From positions 1 to 26,732 of the forward strand of contig JBCCHN010000065.1 in assembly GCA_039028695.1 (NCBI GenBank): a stretch of 26,732 bases of DNA, written 5' to 3'. The notes under the pieces are model-generated. The model had not been told where the DNA came from. It saw nothing but the letters and a program-made list of their open reading frames with translations, and did no database searches. The translations under genes were made by a program, and so were the position numbers. Position 1 is the first letter of the stretch. Each line of letters begins with the position of its first letter. The stretch is from JANQKX01 sp039028695 (GTDB lineage Bacteria > Pseudomonadota > Alphaproteobacteria > Kiloniellales > Kiloniellaceae). Positions 1 through 9,000 of the stretch are shown in pieces.

Positions 1-1
1 C

Positions 2-196
2 GAGCCCATGCTCTTGCCCCCCAACCGGCCCGATCCGGCCAAGCTGGCGGATCTTCAGCTTATGGTGCTGCAAAAAACCGGGCTGCGGGACTGGGACCAG
101 ATTGAGGCCCTTTTGGCCCAAGCCGGTTTTGAGGCCTTGGAGCTTTATCCCAGCGAAAGTGAATTTTCCATCATCGAAGCCCAACCGATGGTGTGA
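2..196 (+). CDS. C-terminal fragment, probable SAM-dependent methyltransferase
   Basis: The reading frame is open to the left edge of the window and ends at TGA 194-196, so only the last 64 residues are seen and the true start lies outside. The tail contains an LLAQAGFEALELYPSES segment followed by a short beta-strand-like end. This resembles the closing helix and strand of class I SAM-dependent methyltransferases (typically 'LLxxAGFxxVEVyp'). No SAM-binding motif is visible because the N-terminal part is missing, so the family call rests on the tail only. The next gene starts 23 bp downstream on the same strand, which suggests one transcript with the flavin-reductase-like gene. Confidence 0.45.
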   Translation, partial: EPMLLPPNRPDPAKLADLQLMVLQKTGLRDWDQIEALLAQAGFEALELYPSESEFSIIEAQPMV

Positions 197-219
197 TGAA
201 TCAGCCGAGGTAAACATCC

Positions 220-873
220 ATGCACTATGATCCGCGGAGCAGTGATCGACCGCTGCCCTATGACCCTTTTAAGAGCTGTACCGTACCCCGGCCCATCGGC
301 TGGCTGTCTACCCGGTCTAAAGAGGGCATCGACAACCTGGCGCCGTTTAGTCAGTGGCAGAATTTGTCCTTCGATCCGCCCTTGGTGATGTTTGCCGCCA
401 ACCGCCATGCCTGCGGCCGGGTAAAGGATACTGTGGTCAATGCGCAGGAGACCGGCTTTTTCGTCTGGAACATGGCCACTTGGGAGCTGCGCGAGGCGGT
501 CAACACCTCCGCCATGGCCTTGCCGGCGGGCGAAGACGAGTTCGTCCGAGCCCGTGTCAGCAAAGCGGCCTGCCTGAAGGCACCGGGCCCCCGAGTGGCC
601 GAATCCCCCTGCCATTTCGAGTGCGAATACCTCTCCACTAAGACCTTCGAGGGCCGCAGCCCCGTGGGCACGGTGGACGTTGTCTTCGGTGCCGTGGTTC
701 GCATCCACATCGACGAAGGAGTGGTCGCGCCCGACGGCAAACTGGACATCCCCCGCATTAAGCCCATCGCTCGCATGGGCTACTATGACTATACTGTGGT
801 GGACTCCGTTTTCGAAATGCGCATCCCCGGCGCCAGCGAGTATGAACTGGCAGGGCTCGAGGGACGAAGCTGA
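220..873 (+). CDS. Flavin reductase-like, FMN-binding split-barrel protein
   Basis: A 217-residue protein of the flavin reductase-like (DIM6/NTAB) family, cytoplasmic with no signal peptide. Family features are the N-terminal PRPIGWLST (about residues 23-31), the NLAPFS segment (39-44) and DPPLVMF (52-58), which in known members line the FMN site of the split-barrel fold. Members bind FMN and either reduce flavin for a partner monooxygenase or act as small flavoenzymes; the partner here is unknown. An AGG-containing ribosome site precedes the ATG. It is followed after 14 bp by an SDR gene, so the two are probably co-transcribed and may act on the same substrate. The fold call is firm; the reaction is not. 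Confidence 0.85.
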   Translation: MHYDPRSSDRPLPYDPFKSCTVPRPIGWLSTRSKEGIDNLAPFSQWQNLSFDPPLVMFAANRHACGRVKDTVVNAQETGFFVWNMATWELREAVNTSAMALPAGEDEFVRARVSKAACLKAPGPRVAESPCHFECEYLSTKTFEGRSPVGTVDVVFGAVVRIHIDEGVVAPDGKLDIPRIKPIARMGYYDYTVVDSVFEMRIPGASEYELAGLEGRS

Positions 874-887
874 GGGGAAGTAGAAAA

Positions 888-1619
888 ATGTCCAAACCCG
901 TTTGTGCCATCGTGGGGGCCGGGGAGGGGCTGGGAAAAGCCTTGGCGGCTAAATTTGCGGGGGAGGGCTTTGATTTGGCTTTGATCTCCCGGTCGCAGGC
1001 CGGCAGTCGCGCGGCGATAGAGGCTGCCCGGCGGGTGACTGCTCATACAAAGGCGCAGTTTTTTGCCGCCGATGCCGGGCAGCCCGAGACCATCGAGAGA
1101 GCCGTGGGTGAGGTTGCCGACGCCATGGGGGAGATTGAAGTCCTCATTTACAATGTTCGCGGTGACTTTTCGCCCTGTGATCCCTTGGACATGACCTATG
1201 ACCAGCTCGAAGCGGTTTTCCGCTTGGAAGTGGTCGGAGCCCTGGCGGCGGCCAAGGGGGCCTTGCCGGCCATGCGGGCGCGGGGACGGGGGAGTTTGTT
1301 TTTTTCCAGTGCCACCGCCGCCTATCGGGGTTCGGCCAGCCATCCCCACTACGCCATCGGCAAATTCGGCTTGCGCGCCTTATCCCAAAGCTTGGCTAAA
1401 GCCTATGGCAGGGACGGAGTCCATATCGCCCACTTCCGCCTGGATTGCGATCTGGACGTGCCGATCATGCATGAAATCTATGGGGAAAAAGCGGCGAGCA
1501 CCAGTCTGGCCGATCCCGCAGACGTTGCCGACGCTTATTGGCTGACCCATCTGCAGCCAAAAGGGGCCTGGAGCAATGAGGTGGAACTCCGCCCCCACGG
1601 GGAGCACTGGACCTACTAG
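888..1619 (+). CDS. Short-chain dehydrogenase/reductase (SDR) family oxidoreductase
   Basis: A 243-residue Rossmann-fold oxidoreductase. The nucleotide-binding loop GAGEGLG is at residues 10-16, and the catalytic set is present as Ser140/Ser141, Tyr155 and Lys159 in YAIGK. The usual NAG motif after beta-4 is replaced by NVR (89-91), which is seen in divergent SDRs. Arg35 after beta-2 (ISRS) is compatible with NADP(H) preference. It would catalyse NAD(P)-dependent alcohol/carbonyl interconversion on an unknown substrate. A GGGGAAG ribosome site lies upstream of the ATG. The gene sits 14 bp after the flavin-reductase-like gene, suggesting an operon. Confidence 0.88.
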   Translation: MSKPVCAIVGAGEGLGKALAAKFAGEGFDLALISRSQAGSRAAIEAARRVTAHTKAQFFAADAGQPETIERAVGEVADAMGEIEVLIYNVRGDFSPCDPLDMTYDQLEAVFRLEVVGALAAAKGALPAMRARGRGSLFFSSATAAYRGSASHPHYAIGKFGLRALSQSLAKAYGRDGVHIAHFRLDCDLDVPIMHEIYGEKAASTSLADPADVADAYWLTHLQPKGAWSNEVELRPHGEHWTY

Positions 1620-1726
1620 GCAGGGTGACGTGACAGTCTTAAGCCTGGTCATGCGCGGCAAATCGGGCTATCAGAGATGATCAGCCCCGGCACGGACCAC
1701 GTCAAAGTGAGGTTTTCCTGGCGGAC

Positions 1727-2416
1727 ATGGGATCCTCTTCCAAAACACTGAATCCAGCCAATCCGGTTGATCCCGGCGCGCTGTTGTTTCCTCGCTACAG
1801 TACCGGCGAGCAGATTGTCGACGGCATGGTCCACCTGATTGGGGTCCTGGCCAGTTGGATCGGTGCGCTGGTTCTGCTTTGGCTTGGCGGCATGGAGGGA
1901 TCGCCGTTCCTGTTGGCCAGCCTCGCGGTTTACAGCGTGGGTCTGGTCATGACCTTTAGCTTTTCCGCCGCCTATCACTTGATCCATCGACCTAGGCCGA
2001 AAGAATGGTTGCGCCGACTTGACCATGCGGCGATCTACATCATGATTGCGGGGACATATACACCCTTTGCCTTGATGGTTATCGGTGGTCCCTGGGGATT
2101 GGGTCTGCTTGTCGCTGTTTGGGTCGTCGCGGTCCTTGGCTGTGCACAAAAGATTTTCATGCCTCGGCGATTCGAAAATACTGCGGTTGCTCTTTGCCTG
2201 GCACAAGGCTGGGCGGTTTTGTTGGTGCTGGAGCCATTGCTCGCAAGTGTCTCCACTCCCGTATTGATTTTGCTGGCGCTGGGCGGCGGGCTCTATACCT
2301 TGGGCGTGGTCTTTCACCTTAGCTACCGGCGCCCCTATCACACGGTGGCTTGGCATATGCTGGTGCTTGCCGCGGCCACTTGCCACTATGCGGCAGTGGT
2401 CAAGGCCCTTCTTTAG
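1727..2416 (+). CDS. PAQR-family membrane protein (hemolysin III type)
   Basis: A 229-residue inner-membrane protein with about seven hydrophobic segments from residue ~33 to the C-terminus. Hallmarks of the PAQR/hemolysin III family are present: GMVHLIGV near the start of TM1, SAAYHL (His84) after TM2, LDHAAIYIMIAGTYTPF (Asp99, His100) at TM3, and YHTVAWHML with further His residues near the end. In PAQR proteins these His/Asp residues form a metal-centred hydrolase-like site. The bacterial role is unclear (membrane lipid homeostasis has been proposed), and haemolysis is not implied. Its TAG stop overlaps the stop of the convergent methyltransferase gene. The ribosome site before the chosen ATG is weak, so the start could shift by a few codons. 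Confidence 0.88.
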   Translation: MGSSSKTLNPANPVDPGALLFPRYSTGEQIVDGMVHLIGVLASWIGALVLLWLGGMEGSPFLLASLAVYSVGLVMTFSFSAAYHLIHRPRPKEWLRRLDHAAIYIMIAGTYTPFALMVIGGPWGLGLLVAVWVVAVLGCAQKIFMPRRFENTAVALCLAQGWAVLLVLEPLLASVSTPVLILLALGGGLYTLGVVFHLSYRRPYHTVAWHMLVLAAATCHYAAVVKALL

Positions 2417-3225
2417 GTTTTTCGGCCCACATAGATCACATGTTCTGAGGCTAAGAGCGCGGCCCGATGGGTTGCCAGCGACGCTAAGTGCTCGAGCCAA
2501 TGATTTTTTGTGATTTCATCAAGCTCCGCCAAGTGATTTTCCGATTGTGCGGCGATGCTCTCGGCACCGAAGAGCTCGATCGGCTGTAGGCCAAAACGAG
2601 ACATAAAGGGCTCAATTTCCAAAGGGTCGATAAAGTAGGCGTCGGTGAAAAAGCTGTCGCCTTTGGTCGGTGCCTGGTAACGCCCGTCGTATAAAATGTC
2701 CCGGAAAAAAGGGGATCTCTTTGGAAAGGTCTCCGGCTGCGTCTTGAGAAGGTAGTAATAGGGCGCCAAATGAGAAATGAAACCGAAGAACAAGACGGCG
2801 CCCGGCTTGGCTACTCTGAGACACTCGGTGACGACCTTGGCTCGGTCGGCCTCATTGTGCAGGTGATAGAGAGGCCCCAAGCATAGCACCATGTCGTAAG
2901 ATTCTTCTTTGTATGGCTGAAGATTTCTGGCATCCGCTGCTTTCGCGGAGGTAAGGGAAATGCAGGCTTCCGCGGCCTTTTTGGTCGCATAGGCAATGTT
3001 GGCCGGCGAGAGATCGGCCAGATCTACCAGACAACCGATCTTGGCCAAGTCAATGGCATAGCGGCCCGGGCCGCCGCCCAGGTCAAGAACGCGTGCCGCC
3101 GCGGCGGGCAGGTGCTTTTTGATGAAACGGCGGGTGATGGCATATTCCAACCAGCAGGCTTCCAGACGTGCCCACTCCCGGGCCGGGTCGGCATCATAAA
3201 AGTCACGGACGGCGTCTTTATCCAT
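2413..3225 (-). CDS. Class I SAM-dependent methyltransferase
   Basis: A 270-residue cytoplasmic protein with the SAM-binding motif I VLDLGGGPGRYA at residues ~46-57. Asp69 in VDLADLSP fits the motif II acidic residue, and VLCLGPLYHL fits motif IV (Methyltransf_11/25-like fold). It would move a methyl group from SAM to an unidentified small molecule. The start is supported by a GAGGA ribosome site 7 bases before the ATG. The gene is convergent with the PAQR gene and the two stop codons overlap (2413-2416), so the transcripts meet with no terminator between them. Upstream lies a 302-bp gap with a 17-bp tandem repeat. Confidence 0.88.
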   Translation of the reverse strand: MDKDAVRDFYDADPAREWARLEACWLEYAITRRFIKKHLPAAAARVLDLGGGPGRYAIDLAKIGCLVDLADLSPANIAYATKKAAEACISLTSAKAADARNLQPYKEESYDMVLCLGPLYHLHNEADRAKVVTECLRVAKPGAVLFFGFISHLAPYYYLLKTQPETFPKRSPFFRDILYDGRYQAPTKGDSFFTDAYFIDPLEIEPFMSRFGLQPIELFGAESIAAQSENHLAELDEITKNHWLEHLASLATHRAALLASEHVIYVGRKT

Positions 3226-3527
3226 TGCGGTTCCTCAGATGATAGATCGATGCAAGACCTTACATCGACAACCTCTGCACATCGACAACCTCTGCACTGT
3301 CCGTAATCACGTTGTGCCTTAATAGGTCACATAGTCACTAGCTGATTCATTTTCACGGCTATGTTTTTGCGATTCAAGGCGTCTTTTCGGATTTTGCTTT
3401 GGCAATAGGGATAAGCCGCAGCTGTTAGGACCTTAGCGATTTTGAATGGTCGATCTTAGACTCTTTATGGCCTAACAGGTCCTGTGGCGCCGCGGCTGGG
3501 GGAGGAGGGCGGATTTCCATCGGCCGG
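3226..3527. other. Intergenic region between two minus-strand genes
   Basis: No convincing ORF is seen here. The stretch contains the methyltransferase ribosome site at its left end, a perfect two-copy 17-bp tandem repeat at 3262-3295, and a more AT-rich part around 3300-3420 that could hold the methyltransferase promoter. A tiny ACAGG-T-CCTGT palindrome occurs at 3475-3485. I see no T-rich stem-loop that would clearly terminate the methionine gamma-lyase transcript. Confidence 0.6.
3262..3295. repeat. 17-bp perfect tandem duplication
   Basis: ACATCGACAACCTCTGC occurs twice with no spacer (3262-3278 and 3279-3295), and the next two bases begin a third copy. It lies just upstream of the methyltransferase start. 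It may be a simple slippage duplication or a doubled binding site; the sequence alone does not decide. Confidence 0.9.
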
Positions 3528-4742
3528 TTATCCTGTTTTGCTGCATTGCTCCAGCGCTTGGGCGATATCTTCCAGAATGTCTTCGGGATTTTCCAGGCCG
3601 GCGGAGAGGCGTACCAGGCCGTCGCCGATGCCGTGTTGGGCGCGCTCCTCAGGACTGTAGGTGGAATGGGTCATGCTGGCAGGGTGTTGGACCAGGGTTT
3701 CCGCATCGCCCAGGCTTACGGCGCGGGTTACCAATTCCAAGGCATCCATGAAGTGGAAGCCGGCCTTTAGGCCCCCTTTCAATTCAAAAGCCACCAAACC
3801 GCCGAAGCCGGACATTTGCCGGGTAGCCAGCAGGTGATCGGGTGACTTCTCAAGGCCCGGATAGGTGACCCGATCCACGGCCGGATGCCGTGCCAAGAGC
3901 TCGGCGATGGCTAAGGCGGTGCTGCAGTGACGCTCCATGCGCAAGGACAAGGTCTTAAGGCCGCGCAGCACCAAAAAGGCCGTCCAGGGCGAGATCGTGG
4001 CGCCGGTCATGAAGCGCAGGCCAAAAGTGCGGATCTTCTTAAGGGTCTCCGCCGGGCCTAGGACCAAGCCGGCCAGGAGATCTCCATGGCCACCCAGATA
4101 CTTGGTGGCGGAATGGACCACCAGATCCGCACCCAGAGAAATGGGCCGCTGCAGGGCAGGCGTGGCGAAGGTGTTATCCACCACCACCATGGCACCCGCG
4201 GCGTGAGCTTGCTCGGCGATGGCGGCGATGTCCAGGACCCGCAGGTTGGGATTGGCCGGGCTTTCGAAATAGACCGCTTGAGCGCCCTTAGCGAGCGTTT
4301 GCTCTAAAAGGTCGATGCGAGACAAGTCCACGGGTACCGTCTCGATCCCGAATTTAGGGAGGCCTTGCGTGAAAAAGGCGAAGGTGGAGCCGTAGAGGGT
4401 ATGGTCGATAATCACTCGATCGCCGGCTTGAAGCAGCGACCAAAAAGTCGTGGTGATGGCGCCCATGCCCGAGGCTGTCGCCATCCCTGCTTCAGCTTCC
4501 TCGAGGGCGGCCAGGCGTTCTTCCAGCAATGCCTGGGTCGGGTTCTTCGTGCGGCCGTAGATGAAGCCATCGCCTTCACCGCGAAAAAGCGCCGCCCCTT
4601 CCTCTGTAGATGGAAAGGCGTAGGTCGAGGTCATGTAAACCGGCGGCGTTAGGGCGCCTTTCGTTTCGGCCGGGTCGTGGCCCAGGTGGATGGCCGTGGT
4701 ATCGAAGCCCATGCGATGGTTTTGGCGGTCTTTCGGGGGCAT
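3528..4742 (-). CDS. megL: Methionine gamma-lyase (Cys/Met metabolism PLP enzyme)
   Basis: A 404-residue enzyme of the Cys/Met gamma-elimination PLP family. It is expected to cleave L-methionine to methanethiol, ammonia and 2-oxobutyrate in the cytoplasm. Visible features are IYGRTKNPT (Tyr62/Arg64 region), SGMGA (91-95) for PLP phosphate binding, Asp189 in VVVDN, and the PLP lysine Lys214 in HSATKYLGGHGD. The C-terminal RAVSLGDAETLVQHPASMTHS block is more like methionine gamma-lyase than cystathionine lyases. The start at 4742 is chosen over the longer frame (to 4847) because an AGGAG site lies 10 bases before this ATG and the length then matches the ~398-residue family norm. The residue equivalent to Cys116 of the Pseudomonas putida enzyme appears to be Ser119 (LYGST), so substrate preference may differ. 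Confidence 0.85.
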   Translation of the reverse strand: MPPKDRQNHRMGFDTTAIHLGHDPAETKGALTPPVYMTSTYAFPSTEEGAALFRGEGDGFIYGRTKNPTQALLEERLAALEEAEAGMATASGMGAITTTFWSLLQAGDRVIIDHTLYGSTFAFFTQGLPKFGIETVPVDLSRIDLLEQTLAKGAQAVYFESPANPNLRVLDIAAIAEQAHAAGAMVVVDNTFATPALQRPISLGADLVVHSATKYLGGHGDLLAGLVLGPAETLKKIRTFGLRFMTGATISPWTAFLVLRGLKTLSLRMERHCSTALAIAELLARHPAVDRVTYPGLEKSPDHLLATRQMSGFGGLVAFELKGGLKAGFHFMDALELVTRAVSLGDAETLVQHPASMTHSTYSPEERAQHGIGDGLVRLSAGLENPEDILEDIAQALEQCSKTG

Positions 4743-4890
4743 ATCTGATTGGCTCCTGGCTTTTAACTCTTCGGTGGGCGACAGGTGGCGGGTCGCAATG
4801 CGCAAATCTTCCGGGTCAAGGTAAGCCGGCCTTGAAAAGCGTGGCAAGCCTGGCTTTTTTGACCGAATTCACAATCCCTAAATCAACCCA

Positions 4891-4903
4891 AATTGAGTCA
4901 ATT
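4891..4903. promoter_or_regulatory. 13-bp palindrome between the divergent megL and mscL genes
   Basis: AATTGA-G-TCAATT is a perfect inverted repeat in the intergenic region. On the minus strand it contains TTGACT, a possible -35 element for megL, although the matching -10 is poor. It could be an operator, but no dedicated regulator gene lies next to it. Confidence 0.35.
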
Positions 4904-5035
4904 GTTGCTAGCGGAAAAATCCCGTAGTATTGACAAAGACGAAACAAAAACTGTGATCGCAAAGGCCAGGAAATAGCTGCGCGAAAACTGTAGTTGTTTC
5001 GTTTAGAAAACTAAAAAACAGCAGGGGAGATTGTT

Positions 5036-5428
5036 ATGCTCAAAGAATTTCAGGACTTCATTGCCAAAGGCAATGTTATGGATATGGCTGTCGGTATTAT
5101 CATTGGGGCAGCCTTTACTGCAATCGTTACATCTTTAGTCAATGACCTGATTACCCCCATCATCAGCCTTTTTACAGGGGGGATCGATTTCTCCGGGCTC
5201 GGCATTCGACTGTCCGATGGGGAAGAGGCCGCTATTTTCGCCTACGGAAACTTCATCATGGCGGTTATCAACTTTCTCATTATTGCATGGGTCGTCTTTA
5301 TGCTTGTCAAAATGGTTAATCGGGTAAAGGAGGCCTCTGAGAAGAAAAAGGAGGAAGCGCCGGCACCCGATCCAGGACCCAGCGAGAAGGATATCCTTGT
5401 TGAGATTAGGGATGCGCTCAAAAAGTAA
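5036..5428 (+). CDS. mscL: Large-conductance mechanosensitive channel MscL
   Basis: A 130-residue inner-membrane channel subunit that opens under membrane tension to release solutes during hypo-osmotic shock (homopentamer in known species). The highly conserved N-terminal amphipathic helix and TM1 are clear: FQDFIAKGNVMDMAVGIIIG, then TSLVNDLITPIISL. A periplasmic loop (about 45-65), TM2 (about 68-95) and a charged C-terminal helix rich in Lys/Glu follow. Length is typical (about 130-150). The start is supported by the GGGGAG ribosome site. It is a single-gene unit, closed by a stem-loop terminator just downstream. Confidence 0.97.
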   Translation: MLKEFQDFIAKGNVMDMAVGIIIGAAFTAIVTSLVNDLITPIISLFTGGIDFSGLGIRLSDGEEAAIFAYGNFIMAVINFLIIAWVVFMLVKMVNRVKEASEKKKEEAPAPDPGPSEKDILVEIRDALKK

Positions 5429-5463
5429 AAACTAGAGCTCATTTACCCTAAGGATACACTAAG

Positions 5464-5488
5464 GGGCGGCCAATTCGGCCGCCCTTTT
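5464..5488 (+). terminator. Rho-independent terminator of mscL
   Basis: A perfect 8-bp stem, GGGCGGCC (5464-5471) and GGCCGCCC (5477-5484), encloses a 5-base AATTC loop and is followed by TTTT (5485-5488). It begins about 35 bp after the mscL stop. Confidence 0.85.
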
Positions 5489-5650
5489 AGGTCATGGAAG
5501 ACCAAAGGCTCCGTGCCTAAATGCCCGCCTTAATTAGTTGATGTTATGGGGGTGATTATCCAGCCTACATAGGATAGTCTGCGCAAGAAGAACGCCAAGA
5601 ACCGGTACGCTTTGCCGGTAAGGGCGGCCAAAATCCGCGGGAGGTGACAC

Positions 5651-5968
5651 ATGAGTGCCATGCTGGAGGGCTTGACCAAGCAGCTCAATGACTTGGCGGC
5701 ACAGGTCGAAAAACTTGAAGCAGAACAGGACGCCCAAGCCAAAACCAGATCCGATCTTAAGCAGCGTATGTCGGAAGCGCGCCAAGCCATCGACAGCGGT
5801 GCTTCGGATAAGGAGGCCCAAAAGGACCGACTCCACAAACTTGAAATCGAGGACCAACAGGTTGCCGAGGCCCAGCGCAAGACCAATCACGACTTGGATG
5901 GCCTGAATGAACGGCTGATCGCGGTGGAAAGAGAAATCGCCATGATGGAGGATAGCTCCATCGTCTAG
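5651..5968 (+). CDS. Small coiled-coil protein of unknown function
   Basis: A 105-residue, highly charged protein with no signal peptide or membrane segment. Nearly the whole length is predicted by eye to be one long amphipathic helix: hydrophobic residues recur with heptad-like spacing from about residue 5 to 98 (LEGLTKQLNDLAAQVEKLEAE, later ERLIAVEREIAMME). There is a Gly/Ser break near residue 49-52, so a helical hairpin or dimeric coiled coil is likely. A strong GGGAGGTGA ribosome site lies 5 bases before the ATG. The terminator after mscL separates it from that gene. I do not recognise a named family. The next gene (the RND pump) starts 89 bp downstream on the same strand. Confidence 0.7.
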   Translation: MSAMLEGLTKQLNDLAAQVEKLEAEQDAQAKTRSDLKQRMSEARQAIDSGASDKEAQKDRLHKLEIEDQQVAEAQRKTNHDLDGLNERLIAVEREIAMMEDSSIV

Positions 5969-6057
5969 GGGCATGTGATCCGCCAGGTTCCTTGGAGAGC
6001 GCAAAGCGTCTTGGCGGCTGAATTTTAGTTAGGAAGGCCAGGCGCGGCGAGGCAAAT

Positions 6058-9000
6058 TTGTTCAGTAACTTCTTTATTCAGCGGCCGATTTTCGCTTCGG
6101 TGATTGCGATCGTTATTGTGGTGGCTGGCGCGGTTTCCATACCCCTCCTGCCGACCGGCGAGTTTCCTCAAATTGCCCCGCCCACCGTCCAGGTCAGCTC
6201 AACCTATACCGGCGGCAGCGCCGATGTTGTGGAGGGCAGCGTCACCACGGTCCTTGAAGAGCAGATCAATGGTGTCGAGGGCATGGTCTATATGTCCTCC
6301 ACCAGTTCCAATGACGGCACCTCCAATATCATTGTGACCTTCGAAGAAGGCTACGATCTGGATATTGCTGCGGTGGATGTGCAAAACCGGGTCTCTATCG
6401 CCCAGGCCCAGTTGCCCGACGAGGTGATCCGCCAGGGCATTTCGGTTACCAAGCAGTCCAACGACCTGACCATCGCCATCAACCTGATCTCACCCGACGG
6501 GCGCTTCGACGATCTTTTCATTAGCAACTATGCCAGCATCAACATCATCGATGCCTTAAAACGCATTCCCGGAGTGGGCACCATCACGGTGTGGGGCGAG
6601 CGCACCTACGCCATGAGAATTTGGCTGAACCGGGACAAGCTGGCCAACTTGGGCCTGACCGCCGGTGACGTGGCCGATGCGGTTAGTGAGCAGAACCAGC
6701 AGGTGGCCGCCGGCTCCATCGGCCAACCACCGGCCCCCAAGGGACAAAAGTTCCAATACACCGTGACCACCTTGGGCCGCTTGGCGACTGTGGAGGAGTT
6801 TGAAAATATCATCGTGCGGACCGGCGGCGATGGGGCGGTGGTTTATCTGAAGGACGTGGCCCGTGTAGAACTGGGGGCTCAACTCTATACTTCCTCGTCC
6901 AACCTGAACGGTAAGCCGACCGTCGGGCTGGGGGTCTTTCAATTGGCCGGCGCCAATTCCATCGACCTAGCGGACGGCGTCCGCGCCGAGATGGCCAAGT
7001 TGGGGGAGCGTTTCCCCGAGGGCCTGGAATACCGCATTATTTACGACACCACCGAATTTGTTCGGGCCTCCATCAAAGAGGTGCTCTATACCCTGCTCGA
7101 GGCCATCGGCCTGGTCTTTCTGGTGATCATGGTGTTCTTGCAGAGCGGTAGGGCAACGCTGATACCGGCAATCACCATTCCCGTTTGCCTCATCGGCACC
7201 TTTGCCTTGATGAACGTGCTGGGCTTTTCCATCAATACCCTGACCCTCTTCGGCCTTGTCTTGGCGGTGGGCTTGGTGGTGGATGACGCCATCGTGGTGG
7301 TGGAAAATGTCTCCCGCCACCTCGAGGACGGGGACCTGACGCCGCTTGAGGCGGCGCGCAACGCCATGGGCCAGGTGACCGGGCCGATCGTCGCCACCTC
7401 GCTGGTTTTGATGGCGGTTTTTGTGCCGGTGGCCTTCATACCGGGCGTGACGGGGGAACTTTATAAGCAATTCGCGCTTACCATCGCCTGCGCGGTGGGC
7501 ATTTCCGCGATCAACGCCCTGACTCTCAGTCCCGCCCTTTGCGGCGTCTTCCTGCGGCCGGCGGGCGCCAGAATGAAGAATCGTTTCAGCCGTGCCTTCG
7601 ATCGCATGTTCGAAGTCTTCACCGCGGCTTACGAACGTGCGGTCGGGGTGATGGCACGGCTGTGGTACATCGTGGCAGTGGCCTTTGTCGCTCTCTTGGT
7701 GGGTACCTACTTCATGTTCCAGATTGTGCCCACAGGCTTCATTCCCGACGAGGATCAGGGCTATCTGATCTTTTCCCTGCAGGCGCCGGAGGGTACCTCC
7801 ATCGGGCGCATGGAGGAGATCTCCCTTAAGGTTGACAAGATCCTGCATGACACGCCGGGCGTGGCCAACGTCATCACCTTCACCGGCTTTAGCTTTATCT
7901 CCAACACCTCGGCGCCCAATGTGGCTTCGATCTTCCCTGTCCTGGCGCCTTGGGATCAGCGCACCACGCCCGAGACCTCGGCAGCAGGTATTTTGGAAAA
8001 GGTCCAAGCCGAGGTGGCGCAAATTCCCGATGCGATCGTTATTGGATTTAATCCGCCCTCCATTCGGGGCCTGTCGGCCACGGGCGGTTTTGAATTCGAG
8101 CTTCAGGACTATACCGGCGGCTCTCTCTTGGAATTGTCGGCGGTGACCCAGGAGATGGTGGCTGCGGGCAATGCCCGGCCCGAGCTTTCCCACCTCTTCA
8201 GCCCCTTTGCGGCCGATACGCCTCAGTATTACGTCAATCTGGACCGCACCAAGGCCCTCTCCCAGGGCGTGGCAATCGGCGATGTCTTCGAAGCCTTGGA
8301 GGTTTATCTCGGCGCCCTTTATGTGAATGATTTCAATATATTCGGGCGTGTATTTCAGGTTTATCTCCAAGCTGACGCTCATGCGCGTGCAGTTAAGGAA
8401 GACATCGGCAAGATCTATGTGCGCAACGATCAGGGGGGCATGGTGCCCTTGAGCGCCTTGGCGACGGTCGAGGCGCAGATCGGCGCTCGCACCATCAATC
8501 ACTACAACCTTTTCCGCTCTGCTTCCATCGATGGGGGCCAGGCACCGGGTTTCAGCTCCAGCCAGGCCATTGCGGCCATGGAGGAATTGGCGGATGAAAT
8601 CCTGCCCGAGACCATGGGCTATGAGTGGACGGGTAATGCCTATCAGCAGCTCAAGGCCGGGAACGTGGCGCCCTTGGTCTTTGCCTTGGCTTTGCTGTTC
8701 GTCTTTTTGTTCCTGGCGGCCCAGTATGAAAGCTGGATCATGCCTTTCATGGTGCTGCTGGCCGTGCCACTGGCCATGTTCGGTGCCTTGGGCGCTCAGT
8801 GGATCAGGGGCCTGGAAAACGACATCTATTGCCAAATTGGTTTGGTGATGTTGATCGGGCTGGCCAGTAAAAACGCGATCCTGATCATCGAGTTTGCCCG
8901 CCGCCGCCGGGCCGAGGGCCTGAGCATCGAGATGGCGGCCATGGAGGCTGCCCGGGTGCGGCTGCGGCCCATCTTGATGACGGCTTTTGCCTTTATCTTT

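Noticed and set aside
1649..2500. 283-codon open frame on the minus strand over the PAQR gene
   Set aside because: The PAQR gene on the other strand has clear family motifs. This frame is polar, Gln/Arg-rich and without any domain.
3226..3527. Looked for a riboswitch or SAM-responsive leader near the methyltransferase and methionine gamma-lyase genes
   Set aside because: No conserved multi-stem pattern or terminator/antiterminator pair could be recognised.
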